A stretch of 55,153 nucleotides of DNA, taken from an uncultured Collinsella sp. (GTDB lineage Bacteria > Actinomycetota > Coriobacteriia > Coriobacteriales > Coriobacteriaceae). The stretch spans positions 1-55,153 of the forward strand of contig CAAENA010000071.1 of the NCBI GenBank assembly GCA_900757205.1. Direction: 5' to 3'. Both the position numbers and the translations under genes were made by a program. This document shows positions 35,016 through 42,780 of the stretch, one piece after another. The first letter of the stretch is position 1, and every line of letters begins with the position of its first letter. The notes below the pieces were generated by a model. It did not search any database, was not told the origin of the DNA, and saw only the letters and a list, made by a program, of their open reading frames with translations.

Positions 35016-36235
35016 CTGCCACCCCTTTCCCTCGCCCTTGCGCGTTCCGCTTCCTGCTCGCGGACTCGCTGGCTGGAACCCTGGTTCCCGCGCATCCTCG
35101 TCGCAACGGCAGCCGGATCGCTATCGCGCTGCATGAGGCCTTTCTCCGTTACGTACGACCGCGCCTCTATCAGCCTCCTGTAGCCCTCGCCGCCCTCGTT
35201 TCCGCGACGCTGCAGGGTCGAGAGCCTCCGATCGAAATCGTCCAGATTCTTCACGTTGAACTTCGCGCACGTTTCCAGCACGGCGGAGAGCCTTGACAGG
35301 TCGGCGAGGTCGTTTAGCGCCACTGCGCTTGCAGCTCTCTGGCGAATCTGTGAAGCAGTGCGGGCTTCGGGGATGTACGCCCCTTGGCGCTCGAAGCGGT
35401 TGCGCAGCATCTGTTTCCCGTAGGTGAAGCCGAGACGCTCTCCTGACACGCGCTTGGTCGGATCGTCGGCCAGCGCGAATATCCAATCTTCGCGGCGCGC
35501 CTTCTCGGAGTTGTCCTCAATCGAGATGCCGAGCTTCGCGAGGGCAGTCCTGAACTCGCCTTCGGTTCTGCAGGTGTTCTTAGCAAGGGCGACTCGCGCC
35601 CTGATATCTCCAACCCACGAATAGCCGCCTGAGCGCATGATCTCCCTTTCTGCGCGTCCGAAGTAAACTGCCTGGCGGCTTCTCGGCTCTAGCTTCCGCT
35701 CCTTGCTGCCCCGCTTCGGCATGACGTTGGAAAGACCCGACAACCCCATTTCCCGAGCCATGTCCTGAAGTTCTTGGTTGAGGGTCTCTGGCTTGCTTAT
35801 GTGGCAGCGGTATCCGGTCTTGAGATTCGCGTTGTTGACGACGACGTGCGCATGCGGGATTCCCCTCTCGTTGTCGTCGTGGTAGACGATCGCCACCTCA
35901 AAGTCCTTGAAGTGTCTCTCTGTCCAAGCGCGGGATAGTCGGCGCAGCGCATTCAGGTCGATGCCGTCTTCGGGGTCGGGCGAGATGACGAAATGCTCGA
36001 ACGTCCTGGCATCCAGGCCGCGCCAGGGGGTGTTCGTCCCGTAGGCTTCGCGCGTCCTGTCCATCTCGACGTCCCAATCAACGAAGATCGAATGCTCGCC
36101 AGGCGCTTCGCCGACCCATTCCTCCATGGGAAGATTCATCACGTCCCGTGCGAGCGCCCGGTTCCCCTTCTCAAGATATCGGCGTATGCCAGCCGTTCCT
36201 CCGTGCCCCGCTATGGCCTTCAGGATCGGCATCAT
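35012..36235 (-). CDS. MOBP-type relaxase
   Basis: A 407-residue relaxase/mobilisation nuclease that nicks oriT and pilots the strand. The likely nucleophile is Tyr20 in RRYLEKGNR. The metal-binding motif is GIPHAHVVVNNAN near residues 125-137, with FEHFVISPDPEDGID upstream (PF03432 type). The C-terminal 180 residues are helical and basic. ATG 36235 overlaps the MobC stop. AREREGGR-type Arg-rich ends are common in this family. Confidence 0.92.
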   Translation of the reverse strand: MMPILKAIAGHGGTAGIRRYLEKGNRALARDVMNLPMEEWVGEAPGEHSIFVDWDVEMDRTREAYGTNTPWRGLDARTFEHFVISPDPEDGIDLNALRRLSRAWTERHFKDFEVAIVYHDDNERGIPHAHVVVNNANLKTGYRCHISKPETLNQELQDMAREMGLSGLSNVMPKRGSKERKLEPRSRQAVYFGRAEREIMRSGGYSWVGDIRARVALAKNTCRTEGEFRTALAKLGISIEDNSEKARREDWIFALADDPTKRVSGERLGFTYGKQMLRNRFERQGAYIPEARTASQIRQRAASAVALNDLADLSRLSAVLETCAKFNVKNLDDFDRRLSTLQRRGNEGGEGYRRLIEARSYVTEKGLMQRDSDPAAVATRMRGNQGSSQRVREQEAERARARERGGR

Positions 36236-36654
36236 CGGGCCTCGACGATCATCTTGTCCTGAAGCTTCGCGATCTCGTAGACGATGCGCTCCGCATTGCG
36301 GTTCACGGTGGCGAGCTCGACCTCGATGCACTCTGCCTTCTCGTCCAACAGGCGCGAGTCGCTCTTCCCGTGAGCGATGTAATAGTTGATGGAGTTCATC
36401 GCATGCACCGCCTGGTTGTAGTGGTAGCCCCAGCGAGTGAGCTCGCGCGAGATGTCACGGATCGATTTCTTGTCCAGGACAATGCAGGGCGCGGATTCCT
36501 CGGTTACCTCATCGCAGACGATCGGAATGCGGATGAGGTAGCGAAGGTACATTGACTTGGAGAGCTCGGCCTTGCAGCAGCGCTTCACTAGTTTCTGGTA
36601 ATCGTCTTCGGCAAGGCGGAAGCTCAGTGTCCGAACTTTGTTGGTTTTGCTCAT
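36232..36654 (-). CDS. mobC: MobC-like relaxosome protein
   Basis: A 140-residue basic protein with a ribbon-helix-helix-like start (VRTLSFRLAEDDYQKLVKRCCKAELSKSMYLRYLI) and the MobC block DISRELTRWGYHYNQAVHAMNSINYYI. MobC binds oriT and helps the relaxase melt and nick it. CAGGAGGAAACG precedes ATG 36654. It is the first gene of the mobC-relaxase-accessory operon, whose promoter lies near 37070 beyond a 400-bp structured leader containing the candidate oriT. Confidence 0.85.
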   Translation of the reverse strand: MSKTNKVRTLSFRLAEDDYQKLVKRCCKAELSKSMYLRYLIRIPIVCDEVTEESAPCIVLDKKSIRDISRELTRWGYHYNQAVHAMNSINYYIAHGKSDSRLLDEKAECIEVELATVNRNAERIVYEIAKLQDKMIVEAR

Positions 36655-36690
36655 CGTTTCCTCCTGACGTGTTTGCTTTTCCCTAGGGGC

Positions 36691-36925
36691 GCGGGGGATC
36701 CCCCGCCAGCTTGTGCCCATTCGGCTCTGAGCCGGATGTCGCCAAGCTGCGCTCCCCGGGACTCACCGGAGCCGAGCCCGCAAACTGCTCGGCGACATAA
36801 CCGTTCGAACGCCTCCCGGGGACAAGTTGCATGGCGCAAGGAATCGAAGATGTAATACGCCATGCGATACTTGCTGGATTCGGCGTCTAAGCGCCTATGA
36901 CATCCAAGTTGGGTATTTATCCTGG
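36691..36925 (+). other. Candidate origin of transfer (oriT)
   Basis: The 568-bp gene-free stretch 36655-37222 upstream of mobC holds a dense group of perfect inverted repeats: GCGGGGGATCCCCCGC (36691-36706), CGGCT/AGCCG (36722-36734), ATGTCGCC/GGCGACAT (36736-36743, 36791-36798), TCCCCGGGA/TCCCGGGGA (36753-36761, 36814-36822) and CCGAGC/GCTCGG (36772-36792). Further on, ATCCTG at 36919-36924 equals the core of the RP4-type nic site. oriT next to mobC and the relaxase is the standard plan. Confidence 0.6.
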
Positions 36926-37068
36926 GAATTGCATTCGGGGCGCTTAGCCGCCGTGCTGGAGGAAGGGCGTTGGGATTCATGTGCGAGCATGAAATCGCCT
37001 CGTTTCTTGCGTCTTCGCTGCACCTCCGAATGGTGGAATGAGATGCGGCTTGGTTTGTATTACATTCC

Positions 37069-37105
37069 CATTATATACCAAAACCGTACAGATATGTACG
37101 GTTTT
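37069..37105 (-). promoter_or_regulatory. Promoter and operator of the mob operon
   Basis: AAAACCGTACA-gata-TGTACGGTTTT (37080-37105), perfect 11-bp arms, lies just upstream of a minus-strand TATAAT (37069-37074). The palindrome covers the -35 region, so its ligand should repress mobC and the relaxase. The core GTAC-N6-GTAC also occurs before the XRE gene at 40971. Confidence 0.7.
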
Positions 37106-37222
37106 GCATGAGAGAAATTGTTTCGAAAGAAGAGCTAAGACGTTAAAACGTGAATCTCAAGTCCTTCGCACATTCCTGAGAAGGAAGGAAAAGACAGCTG
37201 CGCGAGGTAAAACTTATTACGA

Positions 37223-38191
37223 CTATGAGATCTGCTTGCTCATATGATAGTTGGTCAGCGGAATCCCATTCCTGACAACTGTGTTTTTGCGGTCTGCTAC
37301 GTATCCCGCACTTTCGAAAAATGATCTTGCGGTGATCGAAGAAAAAAGGGCTATAGACCGAGATCCGCGTTCGCTCGCAAGACGCTCCAGCTCCATTAGG
37401 ATAATCTTACCTATACCTTGGCTTTGGCGATCCTTATGAACATAGAGCATGTCGACATTGCCCTTATTGTCAAGACTTCCGAATCCAATTAGGATTCCGC
37501 ATTCTTTGATGCCAACCGTCTGTTGACCGGATAGTTTTCGGACGATTCCTTCACGATGCTCATCGCAGTGAGGAGCCCATGCGTCGAGTTGTTCTTGGGT
37601 GTAGTCGTGAATGTTGATCGTATGAACTGTGTCAAAGAAGAGCTTGGCTGCCCTAGTGAAGTCTTCGTTGAGCAAAGGTCCAATTTCGTAGCCTTCGGAA
37701 TCGTAAGCCGCATCTATCAAATGGCAGTGGAGCCCTTGTTCGCGACATGTCGTCAGATTGCCTTCGTTCTCCTCGACGAGGGCATCGACGTCTATCTCAT
37801 CTGATAGCCGATTCTCGATTACATTTGAGAAGTGCCGGATGTCATCAACGTGATTTTTCAAGTAATTGCTCGTCATGACAAGGCAGCAGAATTCGATTTC
37901 CGCAAGGTATTCGGACTCAAAGTCCGCTCTCCAATCGAAGGGGATGTAGCATCCTTCAACGATGAGATTCTGCTTGTTCTCGATGGCTGTCTTTATCATC
38001 TCGCTGACGATTCCCCATAGATAGGGAGTGAGCAGCTCGTCATCCTCGGGCGTCAGCTGCGTCTGACCGCTGCGAATGAGCCCCATTTTCAGCAAGTCGA
38101 TCGAAAGCACGGGGTAGCGGTAGCGCTCCATTAGCTTCTGGGCCAAAAGCGTCTTGCCCGTGTGGCTTGCGCCCGTGATTAAGATGATCAT
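37223..38191 (-). CDS. P-loop kinase fused to GNAT acetyltransferase
   Basis: A 322-residue two-domain protein. Residues 1-180 form a small-molecule-kinase-like P-loop NTPase (IILITGASHTGKTLLAQKLM, then NLIVEGCYIPFDW; like 2-phosphoglycerate-kinase or zeta-type kinases). Residues 190-322 form a GNAT domain (GILIGFGSLDNKGNVDMLYVHKDRQSQGIGKIILMELERLA, then ARSFFESAGYVA). GGAAG precedes ATG 38191. The fusion could phosphorylate and acetylate one substrate, such as an antibiotic or nucleotide. The substrate cannot be inferred. Confidence 0.85.
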   Translation of the reverse strand: MIILITGASHTGKTLLAQKLMERYRYPVLSIDLLKMGLIRSGQTQLTPEDDELLTPYLWGIVSEMIKTAIENKQNLIVEGCYIPFDWRADFESEYLAEIEFCCLVMTSNYLKNHVDDIRHFSNVIENRLSDEIDVDALVEENEGNLTTCREQGLHCHLIDAAYDSEGYEIGPLLNEDFTRAAKLFFDTVHTINIHDYTQEQLDAWAPHCDEHREGIVRKLSGQQTVGIKECGILIGFGSLDNKGNVDMLYVHKDRQSQGIGKIILMELERLASERGSRSIALFSSITARSFFESAGYVADRKNTVVRNGIPLTNYHMSKQIS

Positions 38192-38269
38192 CGTCTTCCG
38201 TTCCCTTTGAACCATCTGATAGAAAAATTGTAAGACAGCGTACCTGTAGAATAGGCAGGAAACGCTCTT

Positions 38270-38647
38270 CTACCACCAGGCGTGGTAGAAGAGCTCGTCG
38301 CCGTCCTGGAGCGCATCGTAGACTTTGCGGATGATTTCGAGAGTGTCGTCAACATCCATGAAGTAGTCGTCATCGTACTCGCTGCTCCCGAAGAAGAAGC
38401 CCTCCTGGCGCGGCAGCAGCACCGGTGCGCTCTCTGGGTTCGCCTTCACGAGCTGGCACGTGATCCCGAGCGACATCAGCTGTTCGAAGCTCACGGGGTA
38501 GAGCTCGCAGTTCTCAAGCTCGCCGTAGGCAACGTTGCGCTCGAACCAGCCGTGGATGTGGTTGGCCTTGCGCCAGCAGGCGACCATTTCGTCTTGCTCG
38601 TTTTTCGCGGCGGCGCTGCGCTTCGTCAGATACATATCGAGTCCCAT
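38270..38647 (-). CDS. MGLDMYL-type protein of mobile elements
   Basis: A 125-residue protein that begins MGLDMYLTKRS and contains CWRKANHIHGWFERNV and the acidic strand SSEYDDDYFMDVDDTLEII. Proteins with this opening and a W-R-K-x-N-x-I-x-x-W block are common in phages and conjugative elements, with no known function. AAAGGATC lies upstream of the ATG. It is the last gene of a minus-strand series that runs toward the candidate oriT. Confidence 0.72.
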   Translation of the reverse strand: MGLDMYLTKRSAAAKNEQDEMVACWRKANHIHGWFERNVAYGELENCELYPVSFEQLMSLGITCQLVKANPESAPVLLPRQEGFFFGSSEYDDDYFMDVDDTLEIIRKVYDALQDGDELFYHAWW

Positions 38648-38752
38648 GGTGGTGATCCTTTCTGATGGTTGGCGGATTGTTCCCCGAAGGCCGCCGAGCC
38701 CATCGGCCCGGCGACGCATGCGGGACTCCTCAAGAGGAGGAAAGGAGGTCGG

Positions 38753-39121
38753 CTATTCCTCCTCCGGGATATCGCTGCAGGACATCACGTTGATGTGGTG
38801 CTTGATGAGCGCCCTGTCCGGGCTGATGAGGAGCAGGCCGATGTGGTCGAAGCGGATGGTGCAGGTGGCGTGGTCACGGCTGTCCTTCAGCCAGCTGATG
38901 GCGAACCCTTCGAGTGCCTCTTCGTTTACGTGCTCCGGCGGGAACGAGTCCGAGTCCCTGCGGGCTGCGACGGATACGAAAACGAGGGCGTCTTCGTCTT
39001 GCGCCACGATGCTCACGGGCGAGTCGATGTCGTCCTCCCAGGGCTGCTCGACGATCTCGTATCCCTGGCGGTCGAGGAACGCCGCTGCTGCCTGGTTCGA
39101 CTTCTCGATGAATTCTTTCAT
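38753..39121 (-). CDS. YraN/UPF0102-like protein lacking catalytic residues
   Basis: A 122-residue protein. AAAAFLDRQGYEIVEQPW, SIVAQDEDALVFVSVAARRD and a following helical region reproduce the order of the YraN/UPF0102 nuclease-like fold (GY.IL..N, GEIDLIA.D..LVFVEVK.R). The metal-binding positions differ: GEID reads SPVS and EVK reads SVA, so it is probably not a nuclease. AGGAGGTCATC precedes the ATG, the same string as before the gene at 40552. It could be a DNA-binding or decoy protein. The family link is moderate. Confidence 0.6.
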   Translation of the reverse strand: MKEFIEKSNQAAAAFLDRQGYEIVEQPWEDDIDSPVSIVAQDEDALVFVSVAARRDSDSFPPEHVNEEALEGFAISWLKDSRDHATCTIRFDHIGLLLISPDRALIKHHINVMSCSDIPEEE

Positions 39122-39443
39122 GATGACCTCCTGTTTGCCTTAGGCTCGGCCCTTTGCCTTGCCTTGTGACACGGGAGAGCGCACGGGTTCGCGTGCTTTG
39201 CAAGGGGGAAAGCGAAGCGGCGCGTCGAAGGTTGATCCCCGCCGCGCTAGTTTTCGCATTTGTTTTCAGGGATTGCGAGAGTGCCTCTTCCATGAAAAGA
39301 AATGGGAAAAGTATCGCGACCCTTGCCAAAGCCCTGAGCGGTTCCGTGCGAGCGTGCGTGTGATAAGGCAGGAAAGGACGAGGCGCACAGGAGGGCATCA
39401 GGAGAATCACGATAGGGCCATGCACGCTTCGCCAGCGATGCGG
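39122..39443 (-). other. Structured leader A of the leading-region genes
   Basis: A 322-bp gene-free block. It shares with leader B (40553-40880) the start CATGATGACCTCCT, a following GCC-rich stretch ending GTGA-CGGG, ACGGGTTCG/GCGGGTTCC, GCGAGAGTGCCT, and a purine-rich end with GGAGGGCATCA/GGAGCATCA. It has a GCGGCG/CGCCGC stem. It may be a promoter-leader or single-stranded-DNA element. No gene is seen in it. Confidence 0.4.
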
Positions 39444-39812
39444 TTACACGATCTCGATGACGACCGATGGCTCGACATGCAGCGCGAGCTCATCGTTGTT
39501 GCAAGACGCCCGAAACTCGATATCGTCCCAGCTCTCGCCGATGCGGCAGAACTCATATGGAAGCCCGCACTCGTCGATCTCGCTGAGCGCGTCTGCGACG
39601 TTGTCCACGTCGGGGAGAAGGCCCTCATACCACTTGATGTAGTCCCAGCCGAAGACCACGCATCCATCGCTCTCCTCGAAGAAGTCCGGCTTGCGGCAAG
39701 AGCCCATGAGGGGAGATGTCCCCAGGCCTTCGCTGAGCGCATCCACGCGCTCGCACATCTGGTCATAGCCCTCGCGGGTCGTGGCTATCTTCACTTCGCT
39801 TCTGTATCCCAT
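39444..39812 (-). CDS. MGYRSEV-type protein of mobile elements
   Basis: A 122-residue acidic protein starting MGYRSEVKIATTREGYDQMCERVDAL, with a C-terminal strand-rich half (CVVFGWDYIKWYEG, PYEFCRIGESWDDIEF). Similar short proteins with MGYxSxV openings are frequent in phages and ICEs. No function is known. GAAAGGATC lies upstream of the ATG, as for the gene at 38647, suggesting the two genes belong to duplicated two-gene cassettes. Confidence 0.7.
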   Translation of the reverse strand: MGYRSEVKIATTREGYDQMCERVDALSEGLGTSPLMGSCRKPDFFEESDGCVVFGWDYIKWYEGLLPDVDNVADALSEIDECGLPYEFCRIGESWDDIEFRASCNNDELALHVEPSVVIEIV

Positions 39813-39852
39813 GTCCGCGATCCTTTCTAGTGGTGTCGTATGCGGAGAGGCG

Positions 39853-39879
39853 GCTGCCAGCCCGTGCGGGGCTGGCAGC
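39853..39879 (-). other. GC-rich hairpin between leading-region genes
   Basis: GCTGCCAGCCC and GGGCTGGCAGC, a perfect 11-bp stem with a 5-base loop, 10 bp after the stop of the gene at 39890. No T-run. It probably protects or separates transcripts. Confidence 0.5.
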
Positions 39880-39889
39880 GAAAGGCCGG

Positions 39890-40552
39890 TCACTCGCGGG
39901 GAGCGATCCGGCAGGTGTCCGAGTCGATGTAGTTGTTGCCGTTCCAGGAGTAATCGCCGTCGTGCTCGTAGCGGTTCACGAAGGGAGCGCCCGCAAGTCC
40001 CCTGGGCGCGTCGTCCGCGCCGAAGCCGACGACCTCGAAGAGCTCGTATCCGGATTCGTACTCGCGCATCCAGACCTTATCGCCCAAGCGGACCTCGGAG
40101 GTGGGGATCTCGGGGGCATCAAGGAAGTCGCCGAGCCTCAAGCCCTCGGGCATCGCCTCGTCGAAGGCGTGGAGCATCTCGTTGAACTTGTGCCAGTCCT
40201 CCTCTTCGGAAGGCTCGAAGGAGCGCATCCCGATGGGGTTCCAGTCCGCGTCGTACTCCGTTCGCAGGTGGTCGGCGATGCGCCAGTCCTCGATGACGTA
40301 GACGCCGTTGTCTCCGGGATCCATCTGCCGATCCGTGGTGTAGGCACCGATGCCGAGGGACAAGGAGCCGCCGAAGAAGTTCCCCATCACCTGGCACATG
40401 CGCGCCCAGCCGTAGCAGTCCTGGCTTGGCGAACGATAGCCTTGAAGCTCGCAGTACTTGAGAAGCGGTTCGACGGTATCCCGACCGCCGTTCCAGTGCA
40501 AGTACAGCCCGATCTTTCGCTCCTTCGTGGTGATGACTGCCCGATTTCCCAT
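39890..40552 (-). CDS. MGNRAVI-type protein of mobile elements
   Basis: A 220-residue protein that opens MGNRAVITTKERKIGLYLHWNGGRDTVEPLLKYCE, a block seen in many phage, plasmid and ICE proteins of unknown function. CYGWARMCQVMGNFFGG follows and the C-terminal 60 residues carry LGDKVWMREYESGYELFEVVG, a small-barrel-like strand pair. AGGAGGTCATC precedes the ATG. It is the first gene of the minus-strand series under leader B. Confidence 0.75.
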   Translation of the reverse strand: MGNRAVITTKERKIGLYLHWNGGRDTVEPLLKYCELQGYRSPSQDCYGWARMCQVMGNFFGGSLSLGIGAYTTDRQMDPGDNGVYVIEDWRIADHLRTEYDADWNPIGMRSFEPSEEEDWHKFNEMLHAFDEAMPEGLRLGDFLDAPEIPTSEVRLGDKVWMREYESGYELFEVVGFGADDAPRGLAGAPFVNRYEHDGDYSWNGNNYIDSDTCRIAPRE

Positions 40553-40880
40553 GATGACCTCCTAATCTTTCGGCGGTCGCCCTGTGCCACCGCCTCGTGA
40601 TCCGGGGCCGTGCGCGGGTTCCGCCTGCGGCGCAAGGGACAAAGCGGGCTTCTTCGCAAAGGGCGCATGCCCGCAACCTGCACGAGAGGCTTGCGAAGGG
40701 AAATCTGCTTGTGCGGGTTTTGCGCAGGAAGGACGCGCCTTGCGGCGCATTCGGCGGGTTCCGCGCGAGAGTGCCTGGATGGGAGGCGGGGCGGGGCGAT
40801 TGTGCGAGGCAAGGAGGCATAGGAAGACGGAGCATCAAGAACAACGGAGAAAGAGCGTGCAACCGCTACGGAGCTTCTGG
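40553..40880 (-). other. Structured leader B of the leading-region genes
   Basis: A gene-free, GC-rich block related to leader A. It holds CTTCGCAA/TTGCGAAG (40652-40659, 40691-40698), a perfect stem with GGGC-GCAT-GCCC inside. Position, relation to leader A and folding potential suggest a promoter-leader for the minus-strand genes, perhaps usable as single-stranded DNA. Confidence 0.4.
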
Positions 40881-40919
40881 GAGCAATGAGGGCGCGCCGC
40901 CTTTTGCTGCGACCGTTCG

Positions 40920-40939
40920 GTACGTATTTGTACGATAAT
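40920..40939 (+). promoter_or_regulatory. Operator and -10 box of XRE gene
   Basis: GTAC-gtattt-GTAC (40920-40933) is followed directly by GATAAT (40934-40939). The GTAC-N6-GTAC core also occurs in the mob operon operator at 37086-37099. Confidence 0.6.
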
Positions 40940-40970
40940 GGGCAGATACGGCAAGACTTGAAGGGGACGG

Positions 40971-41393
40971 ATGCGCATGGCGACTGTCGGCGAGAACATA
41001 AGGAAGCACCGAAAGGCGCAGGGCCTGAGCGTCGTGGGGCTCGCGGAGAAGGTCGGCATGACCGAGGGCGCGATCCGCCACTACGAGAGCGGGATACGCA
41101 CGCCCGGTGAAGAGCAGCTGAAGAAGATCGCCCGAGCCCTCGACGTGTCGCCGAAGATGCTCGAAGACCACAAGATCGAAAGCGCGAGGGACTTGGTGGG
41201 AGCGCTGCTCCAGCTCGAAGACGAGTTCGGGCTCGTCCCAGACATGTGCGACGGCGGCCTATGGATCGACCCGAAGGCGAAGAAAGCGCAAAAAACGGAC
41301 GCTGCGATAAAAGCCTGGGGCGCGATGCGCCACCGCCTCATCACGGGCGAGATCACCCAGGAGGAATACGATACCTGGAAGATGAAGTTCTAG
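40971..41393 (+). CDS. XRE-family repressor
   Basis: A 140-residue regulator with an XRE helix-turn-helix at residues 7-62 (IRKHRKAQGLSVVGLAEKVGMTEGAIRHYESGIRTP, then LDVSPKMLEDH). A C-terminal domain ends HRLITGEITQEEYDTWKMKF. A second in-frame ATG lies at 40977. The GTAC-N6-GTAC site upstream, shared with the mob promoter, makes it a candidate master repressor of transfer. A remnant with the same C-terminal sequence lies at 44371-44451. Confidence 0.85.
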   Translation: MRMATVGENIRKHRKAQGLSVVGLAEKVGMTEGAIRHYESGIRTPGEEQLKKIARALDVSPKMLEDHKIESARDLVGALLQLEDEFGLVPDMCDGGLWIDPKAKKAQKTDAAIKAWGAMRHRLITGEITQEEYDTWKMKF

Positions 41394-41497
41394 ACGGAGA
41401 GGCGGCGAGGAAGGCGCCTTGACTTGAAAAGACCGCATCCAAGAAATGATGCGGGAATTGCCTTAATGGATATTTACAAATAAGGAGCTCGGAGAGA

Positions 41498-42523
41498 ATG
41501 GACTGTCGTAACGAGTTCAAGAGCATGCTCATCCAGTATCTCAATGACCCGTGCCTCGAAGGCATTTCGGAGAAACTCCTAGGGTTGTCTGCAGGAATAA
41601 CACCTGCCGTTCTCTATAGGTACAGGAAGTGCACTCCTCGGCATCTTGCGGAGCTCGAAAAAGAGGCTCTTTCATTTGCCGCGCCCGCCGTTTTCGAAGA
41701 CGATCCAGACGATGCCTTCGTATCGCTCGATCACGAGCGGGTCGCGAACATGCAAGCACAGGCGACAGGTAAGCTCTTTCCGTTCTTTTCTCAACTCATG
41801 GAGATGAGTTTGGAGGATTGCAGCAAGGCTTTGAGTGAAGCCTTTCCTTCGAGCGAGCCAATACCTAACCTCTTCGAGGGGGTCATCCCGCCCCGGCAAA
41901 CATGGAAGAACGGTGATTTTGTCGGTATGACCGACGGCGATAAAGCTCGCTGCATAAGCGAAGTGTTCGACGCGATTCTGGGCGAAATATCCGAACGAGA
42001 TGCCTGCAATCGAGTGCGAGAGCAGACAAAGGTCGCATGTCTATGCGAAAACCCGAACTCTAAGAGGATGTGGGACGAATATGGCAGTCATGGTACTGGC
42101 TTCCAAATTACATACACAAAAGACGCCCTGTTCGGGATAGGGTCATGCGGGGTCACGATCCCCATGATATTTCCCGTGATATACGAGGAAGAGCGACCCG
42201 ATATGAGCGAGCTTGCCATGATGATCGCTTTGAGAGAAGTCGGATTCCAATTTCTTCCCGGCGACACACCGATTCAGAGACATTGGCTCGCTTGTATGCT
42301 GAAAACGGTCTATATCAAAAGCCGCAAGCTCTTCTCTCACGAGGAGGAATGGCGAATAGTGATTCCCGATCAATCCGTCAACGAAACGAATCGGCGCTTT
42401 GCGACAAGATTGTGCCCAATCAGCCAGATTCGATTAGGAGAACAGGTGTCGCCGTCGGACGAGGCGTTACTAAGAGATATTGCTGCGAAGCTGAACGTGC
42501 CAATCGTGCGATACCACGAATGA
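41498..42523 (+). CDS. DUF2971 family protein
   Basis: A 341-residue protein. Family marks: VLYRYRKC followed by PDDAFVS, CLCENPNSKRMWDEYGSHGTGFQITY, and KSRKLFSHEEEWRIVIP near residues 277-293. DUF2971 proteins are often found in defence islands and prophages, but the activity is unknown. It starts with AAGGAGC upstream, 105 bp after the XRE gene, and sits between that regulator and the antitoxin remnant and AbiE module 2, so a defence role is plausible. Confidence 0.8.
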   Translation: MDCRNEFKSMLIQYLNDPCLEGISEKLLGLSAGITPAVLYRYRKCTPRHLAELEKEALSFAAPAVFEDDPDDAFVSLDHERVANMQAQATGKLFPFFSQLMEMSLEDCSKALSEAFPSSEPIPNLFEGVIPPRQTWKNGDFVGMTDGDKARCISEVFDAILGEISERDACNRVREQTKVACLCENPNSKRMWDEYGSHGTGFQITYTKDALFGIGSCGVTIPMIFPVIYEEERPDMSELAMMIALREVGFQFLPGDTPIQRHWLACMLKTVYIKSRKLFSHEEEWRIVIPDQSVNETNRRFATRLCPISQIRLGEQVSPSDEALLRDIAAKLNVPIVRYHE

Positions 42524-42595
42524 CGCATAGTTCTTATCTCTCTAATCATGGTCACCGACGTGAATCGACAATGCGATGCTCTGCCGTCTTCTAGC

Positions 42596-42635
42596 TTTCA
42601 TGTCACAAAACTGATATAGCTTTTGTGACATGAAA
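42596..42635 (+). promoter_or_regulatory. 15-bp perfect dyad operator of the antitoxin remnant
   Basis: TTTCATGTCACAAAA, a 10-base spacer, TTTTGTGACATGAAA. It ends 10 bp before the start codon of the truncated AbiEi-type gene and looks like its intact operator. Confidence 0.65.
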
Positions 42636-42645
42636 GGATAGCGAA

Positions 42646-42780
42646 GTGAGCAAGTAGAGAGCCATATCGGAGATGGTTTCCGAAGCGGAGCCGGGAGAGG
42701 TCTTCGTTCCGGGCGACTTCGCCGAGGCGGGATCGGCGGACGCCGTTCGCAAAGCGCTATCCCGAATGGGGAGGCTTCCA
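42646..42780 (+). pseudogene. Truncated AbiEi/DUF6088-type antitoxin
   Basis: From GTG 42646 (AAAGGATAG upstream) the frame reads VSK, an in-frame TAG, then RAISEMVSEAEPGEVF and VPGDFAEAGSADAVRKALSRMGRL. This is the N-terminal winged helix of DUF6088/AbiEi-like antitoxins. Homology ends at the stop of the converging abiEii gene, so the C-terminal domain and any toxin are lost. The stop codon and truncation show it is dead. Its operator is intact. Confidence 0.65.

Noticed and set aside
39122..40880. Repeated leaders as a CRISPR-like array
   Set aside because: Only two diverged copies, far apart and without regular spacers; no cas genes. No CRISPR array was seen anywhere in the window.
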